A stretch of DNA of 64,000 bases, from assembly GCF_002865645.1 (NCBI RefSeq), contig NW_020194659.1:314688-378687 (forward strand), in the 5' to 3' direction. Numbering within the stretch: position 1 is the stretch's first letter; each line of letters begins with the position of its first letter. This document shows positions 57,446 through 64,000 of this stretch, one piece after another. Made by a program: the position numbers and the translations under genes. This DNA is from Hyaloscypha bicolor E (Eukaryota > Ascomycota > Leotiomycetes > Helotiales > Hyaloscyphaceae). The notes under the pieces are model-generated. The model made no database searches and was not told the origin of the DNA. It worked only from the letters and a program-made list of their open reading frames with translations.

Positions 57446-59064
57446 CTACTTTGCAACAATCTCAATATGTAATGCCCAAGCCCATGTATTTGAATCATCT
57501 ACCCTAAAACTCAGTTTGGAGACCCCGAGATCCAGGGCTTCTTGCCAGTCCAGTGCCGCCTTAATTACCCCCCTGTTTTGTATTATTGCTTCCGCCAAGC
57601 TTTTCCCTTTTTGTAAGATGGATGCACGGCATTTGAGCTTTTTAGGAACCAGCTGGCGGAACAATTGCGTGGGGCTGTACCGGTACTCGAGCCATACAGC
57701 ATAATTTGGCCAGCTCCCCCGGTTCTCGTCATTTTCTATAGAGAACAGAATATTTTGGTGCTGAAATTCGGAGTGGTTTTGTGGATCCCATATATAGCTG
57801 CCGTTAATAATTCCGGTCCAAGTTGATGGATAGAATTCCTGGATTTTGTGTGCATATTTGTGTCTGCCTGGTTGTCTGAAGTCTTGCCCGATAGATTCAA
57901 TGCTCAGTCCTGACAGAAAGACTTTCGGCGGGCGATCGATCGACCTGTGTAGATATATATGTGCCAAAGTATGTGAGAAAAGGTTCGATGAAACCAGAAC
58001 AGGAGTCGCCCCTCGATGCCTGAAAAAAAGCATGTCATTGTCCTTTGATCTGACCAGAGACAGCGCAAGACTCATGCCATCTCCTTTCCTGTCATGCGGC
58101 GCACAATTCAGACGAGCAAAGACCAACCCACGATCGAGCGGTGAGATCCAAACATCGGCTTCGATATAAAGCCCTTTATTGGTGAGGGTATAATGTGAAG
58201 GTCTTACCCCTGCTGGGATATCAGGCTTTAGGTCCATACAGGATGCAAATTCGGCAGGTGAGGATGCAAATAATTGATATCTAAATGCAGATTTGTCTTG
58301 TGGCGATAGACATGGACTCGAGTCGAAGCCCCACGCAAAGATGGACTCCTCATCTGAAGCTTTCAGAATCTCTTCCTGGAGCCGCACAAAGGCTCGGACG
58401 CCTTCGCCATAGAGCAGAGGCATATTGACTCCAAACAAACCAAGAAGAGAGTAAGCCACATCCTCCGCTCTCGTCGTAGTTCTGTAAGCTGCCCAGCTCA
58501 TTCTCTGGGCGACACTGAAATCACCAAGTGAGCTCCGACCTTCAAGTAACTGGGAGTTTATCCGGATCACCCTGCTCAGAAGTTTTCTGAAATGTTCATC
58601 CTCCTTGAGGCACTCTTTCGACCAATGAGTTTCCACGATTCATCATAAAATGCCACCTTCCCTGGCGCTATCAACTCTTGGAGCGTCCACCCGCGAGTGA
58701 ACCACCGACTTTTAGAAAACGCTGAGTCTTCTTTCTCTATTTCAATTCCATGAGGAACATCCGAGAGGTATGCGTAGCATATCTCGGATGCGCCGTACCA
58801 GGCATACATAGAATTGATAGCTTCCGAAAGCTCTACGCTACTACTCTTGTCGATACAACAGGTGTCTGCCCACACATACATCAAACAGTCTTTCAACGCC
58901 TGTTCACAGCAGCCGTCAATCTTCCGAGAGGGAATATATCCACTTTGCTCCATTTGTTTAAACGTCAACTCGATTGAACCCCATGTGTGTGATAAGATGG
59001 CGTAGGGTGGCGTTTCGTCAAAGAACTCCTGGAATTGTTTGGTTCGTGCATTGAGAAGCCGCAT
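57446..59064 (-). pseudogene. HET-domain (heterokaryon incompatibility) gene with one frameshift
   Basis: On the minus strand, MRLLNARTKQFQEFFDETPPYAILSHTWG starts the HET domain at 59064. It continues with KIDGCCEQALKDCLMYVWADTCCIDKSSSVELSEAINSMYAWY and WFTRGWTLQELIAPGKVAFYDESWKLIGRK. The frame is then lost near 58614-58618, where one base appears missing. The next frame takes over at once with ECLKEDEHFRKLLSRVIRI, and MSWAAYRTTTRAEDVAYSLLGLFGVNMPLLYGEG follows in the canonical order, then a 260-residue C-terminal region to 57446. Apart from this one site the gene of about 540 codons is open and intron-free. HET proteins trigger incompatibility cell death on allorecognition. A single lesion means recent loss, an allelic null or a sequencing error. 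Confidence 0.85.
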
Positions 59065-60135
59065 CTTGATTTGGGTTGAAGGAGTGCTCGCAGCGATTTG
59101 TTTCGAGAACGAAGGAGAGATGTCGTTGAGAGATGGTATGAGACCATTTTGTCTCACATTTTGAAGCACTTGAGCTCACCGAAATGTAGTTCTACAATTG
59201 GATCGTCTAAGAGACCTTACAGCAGCGATCCAGCTGAGCTGCCAGCTGCAGCCACAACCCACAACACTTGAACAGCACAGCCCCATTAGCCCGACATTCA
59301 ACTACAGTAAACTCATTATTCTTGTCATTTTTCACATCCTCTTTCCACATTCCTCGAACCGACTTCTCGCCCGACGAAAGCAATGTCATTTGGCTGGAGT
59401 GCCGGCGACATTACAACTGCCGTTCTACGGAAGTACGGAAAGCCGGCTGGTCATTGAATCGCGAAAGTGGCGTCGTGGAGCTGAAAAGCTTGGCCCTTCC
59501 AGATGTTGCTTTTGCGCCACCCCTCAGCGCCTTCAGCCACAATTGACCGAATTGGTAGGTTGACGTCGAAAGTATTTGATGATTCGTCGATGCTGATATG
59601 GGATCGGCATAATCTACTGTATTGAAGCACAATGTTCTGGACGGGAGCTCTCGTGTTTCAGAGAGGCTATATAATCTAATCTAATCTAATCATTTGACAC
59701 ACTGTCTACTGACGCAAAAGCTGGGATTGGCATGGGAGTCGCTGCATTGGTCGTGATCGGCCTGCTTGCGGAGTGGTTCTTGTTGGGCCGGAGCAAGAAT
59801 TGCGGTCCCGTACAAGAGCCTTGAGGAGTGGGTACGAATTGGATATATAGAAACGCAAAAACGAAGCCAGGTAATTTCTACATTCGCTTCCAAAGACATT
59901 TCAAGAAGACTTGTATTCAAAATTCTTTAAGTAGCAGCCCTCTATTCATTGTGGACATGCCTATTCTACAAATAAAATACACAGAAGCTATATCCATACC
60001 CACTCAAAATCTCATTATTCAAGTTCTCATCAACTTCGTTAATTGTGCGGAAATGGAAATGGTGGTAGCTAAGCTATGGTGAACGAAAGCCTTTTCAGGA
60101 CCGATACTCTAAGGCAAACGAGATCCTCAAGAACA
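59065..60135. other. Intergenic, 1.1 kb
   Basis: This is the upstream region of the HET gene and the 3' flank of the CFEM gene. A short TAATC repeat (ATCTAATCTAATCTAATC) lies near 59674-59691. Open frames here are short and unsupported. Confidence 0.4.
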
Positions 60136-61640
60136 TTACAATTCATTTTCACTTACACGACTACTAGATTTCATAGCCTCAGCATCAAGATCACTCATCT
60201 GCATCAATTTCGTCTCATCGTGCTCCCCCCACTGCACAGTATAGGTCTGCGAATACGTGATCCCGTCCCCACTGCTCCCATCATGTTGGCTAGAATTGAG
60301 TGATTTGCCTGGTCGGTTGGCTGAAATGTTGCCTCCCGTGTGGCTATGACCATTATTGACATAGTATCTATTGTTCGAATGCTGAGTGGTGCCGAGAAGC
60401 TTGGGGAACAGTCGAACGAGGAGAACACGAAGACTGGGCATACAGGCGCAGATAATACCGACATTGATTTCGACTGTCGACCACCGAGAGACGGCCAAGT
60501 TGTCCCACGTTGGGTTGTTCGTCTTCGCGAAATGGAGAAGGGACTGGAGGCGTAGAATACTGACGACTGTGACGCTGTATACATGTTATTTTGGATCGCG
60601 TCAAGATATGAGAGGAGAACTTACAATGTCCCAACAACGAACATCATACCAACTCCAATCTTTTTTTTCCAGTGTAGCTGGAGGGCAACTAGTTGAGACA
60701 TCGGAAGACCAAGCATCCAGGCATCGAGGAGGATACTAATCGCGGCATTGGTCCAGCCAAGACTATTTACGTTCAAACAGGTCCCCTGGTGTTCCCCGTC
60801 CCAACTCTTCCAATAGTAACTAATAGGCCGGCATTGAAATATAGCGAGAAATACAAAGATTGTCCCAAAGCAGACGTCGAAAATGATAGTAGCCCAGAGG
60901 AGACGTCGGATCTTCGGTCCTGGGAAGATCCGCAAGTAAAAGAAAAGGAGTGAGAGTTTTAGTAATGCAACCTGGGCGAAATAGAGTATCTCCATGGCGT
61001 AAAAAACATGTACAAAGTCTGTGATTTGTTTAGGTGTAATAGTCCAAATATCTCTGCCTAGTCCGTTGGAAATAATGCCGTGGACAGTTAAGATGCTACT
61101 CGGTATGCCCGCTCCTAGTGTAAGAGCAATGAAGTAATCATCTAGCCCAAGTTCTGAGTTGATGAGGAATTTGGAGACAAGTCTTAAAGCCACAATTGCG
61201 CCAGATATTGTACCAAAGCTTACAGACAGGGCGTAATACGACTTGCTTTTATTTCGAATTGGAGCATTACAGGTCGTCTCGGTAACGTTTTTAGTGACTA
61301 ATAAATAACAAGAGTTTAGATACATTTTCAAAACAAGGCCGATTTGGAGATTTACCAAGGGATTCTTTGATAGTGCAAGATTTTGCAACGCAAGACGCTA
61401 CATCGGTTTGCAATGATTCGTTGAGGCATATACATGTTTGATTTGTCGCCGCGCATATTGAGTTCTGAAGTGCTCCTTCAAGACATAGTAGCTGCGGTAT
61501 TGCGTCAGTTGCTGGACCTTTGCTCAAGCGGGCGGGGGGTTACGCACTGCACAGGTGGGTAGTTCGGCAATTGCTGAAGATAGAGAGCCCTCTGTCACGG
61601 AAGCCAGGAGCAAGAACAGGAGACCTGAAAGCACTTTCAT
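60136..61640 (-). CDS. CFEM-domain Pth11-like G-protein-coupled receptor
   Basis: On the minus strand I join 61640..61548, 61491..61356, 61297..60625 and 60574..60136 (446 aa). The signal peptide is MKVLSGLLFLLLASVTEG. The CFEM domain has eight Cys: TCALLC, SICAATNQTCICLN, VASCVAKSCTIKE and ETTCNAP. A seven-helix rhodopsin-like fold follows, starting YYALSVSFGTISGAIVALRL. It includes GLDDYFIALTLGAG, LYFAQVALLKLSLLFFYLRIFP, and WDGEHQGTCLNVNSLGWTNAAISILLDAWMLGLPM, all hallmarks of the Pth11 group. The cytosolic tail is Ser/Asn/Gly rich. In plant-pathogenic fungi such receptors sense surface cues. The ligand here is unknown. Confidence 0.9.
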
Positions 61641-63451
61641 AATTTCTCCTCTGACTTGCACAACAAATTGTTATCGAAAGGTTTTGATAGTCCCAAGCGT
61701 CGGAATATCGATTGTAGGGAAGGATTAAAGTTTATAAATCTAGGATAAGCCACGATGAAACATGGGAGTGGCGTGCCGTTCGTTCCATGTAATGGGTGGC
61801 GAGGGCAGCACAGACAAGTTTCCAACGCTCTTGACCGTGCCGAAGACTTTATCTGAATACCGAAATAGGAAATCCCGCGCCGGTACAAGGATTTAGAATT
61901 CCACTTTATATTCTCGAATACGCCGAACCCTGTTCCCATGTGTCACTTGCGGGCCATGCGCAGGGACAACCGCTCTGGGCATATCTTACGAAGATCGGGT
62001 GCGGTCCTTTTCTCCCACTCAGTGTGGTAACTACCTTCCTGCGGCATTTGACGGACTAGTCGTCGGCAACATCCCGAGTCGGCCAGCGACGCGAGGCCGA
62101 CGATTAGAGCAAAATCGCTGTCAATAGCATCGGCATTATCACTTGATCTGGGCTCAGGACCGATCTGCATTTCCAAGGATCGAATCGTGAGAATTCATGC
62201 AGCGCAGGCGATGAAAATGAGATGCAACCTTAATCTAATAGGCAGACTACTGGTATCACGAAGGCCAACGCATTTTGCTAAGCGAGACCTGGTAAAGCTC
62301 CTGGTTGCATTGGATAAATCGCAATAAATCCTTTATAGACTTTTATGATTTGAAAAACATAAGAAAAACATAAATTAGCTTCTTGGAAGGTCTCCTCGCG
62401 TTGGTCCCTCCTTGAAACTTCAACTTCCTTCAGGGGTCTGCTCCGCTCCGAAACCACCGGACCAGACCCCTCAGGCGTGAACCCTAACTGGATTTGCGCC
62501 ACCACCGGCCACCACCGCCACTAACAGAGAGCGAATGCACCACAGAGCCATTCCCTTCTCTATTAAGCACCACGAGACAGAGTATCGACCTTTTCTCTAG
62601 TCTGAGACATTAATTACTTTCTGTTCTGTATCTATCTTCGAATTTGCCTACTTCGAACAATACTAAGGATGTGTTGCGCAACGGGCTTAAGGCACCCAAT
62701 TTCGATCCTTGGTGGAGTCTCTGATTCGGATCGGAGATGATCTGGACTGCTGCGAAGTGGGGTTGTTCAAGGAGTTGCCGATGAGGCAATGCAGTGCCGT
62801 ATAAATTTATTGCGCGATGGTGGCGCTCACGGACCCCCTGTGGCTAGAATGGGGTTCTTTACGATCATAGCGCATCTCCATTCAACTTTGCTCCGACCCC
62901 TTTTCACTGATCCATCCCTCGAGTCCCGAGGCACGACCATCTATATCGGGCCGCAAAGAACCAATAGCTCCCCCCTGATGATCGAGACCTGCCTGTCGAC
63001 GCAGGAACACCGGGGACGGTATATCAGACGAAATATCAACATGGTAAACCGCGACAAGAACAAAAGAAGACATTCAAAAGCCAACTCCCCAGGGTTTTTC
63101 GTGTGTTGGCCATTCACCCATCTCGGCATTGGTTCCCCTCTATCATTTAATTACCGTCCTGTGGATTCTACTCCTAGAACTGCTTATTGAATGTGATAGT
63201 GAGGCGATTTCTACGATAGATATACTACAGGTTTGCCTTCCTGAAGCAGTATGGGGCGGCGGTGACAGCAGCCCCGCCACTACCCCCTAGTCAAAATAAA
63301 CGGTGGCCCGGGAAGCCGTGGGGATTTGGAAATTGACTTCACGTGTGCCCTTTGCTCTTTTTACTTTCCGAAGAAGATAAAATGTTTCCGGGCTGCCTCG
63401 TTCCCTTCGCTCATCTCTCAATCCTCTCTTTCCGAAGACACAGAAGCCAAG
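61641..63451. other. Intergenic, 1.8 kb
   Basis: This is the divergent promoter region of the CFEM receptor (minus) and the FAD oxidoreductase (plus). No open frame with recognisable features is present; 62789-63190 (plus) is the longest and unsupported. No repeat is identified. Confidence 0.4.
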
Positions 63452-64000
63452 ATGAAGTTCTCCACCATCGCCGCCTTAGTCGCCCAGTCATCCATGGCCC
63501 TGGCTTCTAAAAGCTGCCATTGTTTCCCAGGCGATTCTTGTTGGCCATCAACTAAAGCCTGGAGTAACCTCAACAGCACAGTCGGAGGCCGACTTATTTC
63601 CACAGTCCCCATCGGGACGCCTTGTCATGACCCAACTTTCAACGCTGCCGAGTGTGCGAACTTACAAAGCGAATGGACCCTCCCGCAGACGCAGTAAGTT
63701 CCGTCCACGATCTCCCATTTGACGACTGGTAGTTCTAAACTTCAGGGTAGTTTAGACTCGTCCTCATCGGTAATGGCGCCGTACTTTGCAAATCAGAGCT
63801 GTGACCCGTTCACTGCCGAGTCGAAGCCTTGCCTTCTTGGGAATTACGTCCGGTATGCAATCAACATGTCGACAGTTGATGATGTGATTGCTGGTATCAA
63901 GTTTGCGGAGAGCAATAACATCCGTTTCGTGATACGTAACACAGGCCATGAGTAAGTTACGCAAATTTTCTTGAGTATAAGAAATTTACTAAGTCGATAG
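63452..64000 (+). CDS. Secreted FAD-linked oxidoreductase (BBE-like), 3' partial
   Basis: Visible exons are 63452..63693 and 63751..63951. A following intron begins GTAAGT and may end exactly at the TAG at the window edge. The ATG gives a signal peptide (MKFSTIAALVAQSSMALA), then CHCFPGDSCWPSTKAWSNLNSTVGGRLISTVPIGTPCHDPTFN. This is the start of secreted fungal flavoproteins related to 6-hydroxy-D-nicotine oxidase and berberine-bridge enzymes. The second exon has SSSSVMAPYFANQSCDPF and YVRYAINMSTVDDVIAGIKFAESNNIRFVIRNTGH, the beginning of the FAD_binding_4 domain and its NTGHD motif. The covalent-FAD and catalytic parts lie beyond the window. Such genes are frequent in secondary-metabolite clusters, so the region to the right deserves inspection. 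Confidence 0.85.

Noticed and set aside
1..64000. CRISPR arrays, tRNA or rRNA genes
   Set aside because: No regularly spaced repeat arrays were seen, as expected for a nuclear fungal sequence. No tRNA cloverleaf or rRNA segment was recognised by eye; a tRNA scan would be needed to exclude small ones.

Overview
This window is genomic DNA from a filamentous ascomycete (Pezizomycotina). Most genes carry short introns of about 45-70 bp with GT...AG borders. The gene content is typical of these fungi: a HET-domain gene, a CFEM/Pth11-type receptor, a Zn2Cys6 regulator, a Dicer-like protein, a DUF7025-type AAA ATPase and fungal BTB proteins. Repeats show C-to-T/G-to-A decay like repeat-induced point mutation. 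A member of Leotiomycetes seems possible, but I cannot prove the class from sequence alone. All exon joins were made by hand from reading frame, splice sites and family motifs.

Left part (1-16 kb): the 3' end of an unrecognised coiled-coil/low-complexity gene, a decayed CHAT-protease-like gene, and then the most interesting block, 3.66-15.67 kb. Six genes with small-molecule-biosynthesis features sit together. They are a membrane-anchored heme-oxygenase-like di-iron oxidase (HDO), a divergent eukaryotic glutathione-synthetase-like ATP-grasp ligase, a tyrosyl-tRNA-synthetase-like protein whose tyrosine pocket residues are replaced, a 2-oxoglutarate/Fe(II) oxygenase, a pyridoxamine-oxidase-like flavoprotein and an amino-acid permease. 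There is no PKS, NRPS or terpene synthase. My reading is a candidate unusual amino-acid-derived natural product cluster in which an aaRS-like enzyme and an ATP-grasp enzyme activate or join amino acids and two non-heme iron enzymes tailor them. Function is inferred, not shown.

Repeat island (16.8-21.1 kb): a Ty1/copia element on the minus strand with 115-bp LTRs and a CCCCT target duplication. It has lost its reverse transcriptase. Its right LTR is split by a 691-bp TIR element with a TA duplication, and one arm of that element is split again by a 102-bp insertion, also flanked by TA. The island ends about 140 bp upstream of the peroxin gene pex12.

Middle part (21-36 kb): pex12, three tandem BTB-domain paralogues with shared intron positions, a decayed AT-rich TIR element, a Zn2Cys6 transcription factor, and a gene-free stretch with three MITE copies from two families.

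Right part (36-64 kb): a Dicer-like gene (DCL1 type) divergent from a TAP42/IGBP1 gene, a BTB protein with a possible N-myristoylation signal, a C2H2 zinc-finger relic with two frameshifts, a TM9SF/EMP70 protein, a short chloroperoxidase/peroxygenase-like protein, a large AAA ATPase, a frameshifted HET gene, a CFEM-domain Pth11-like receptor, and the start of a secreted FAD-linked oxidoreductase that runs off the right edge.
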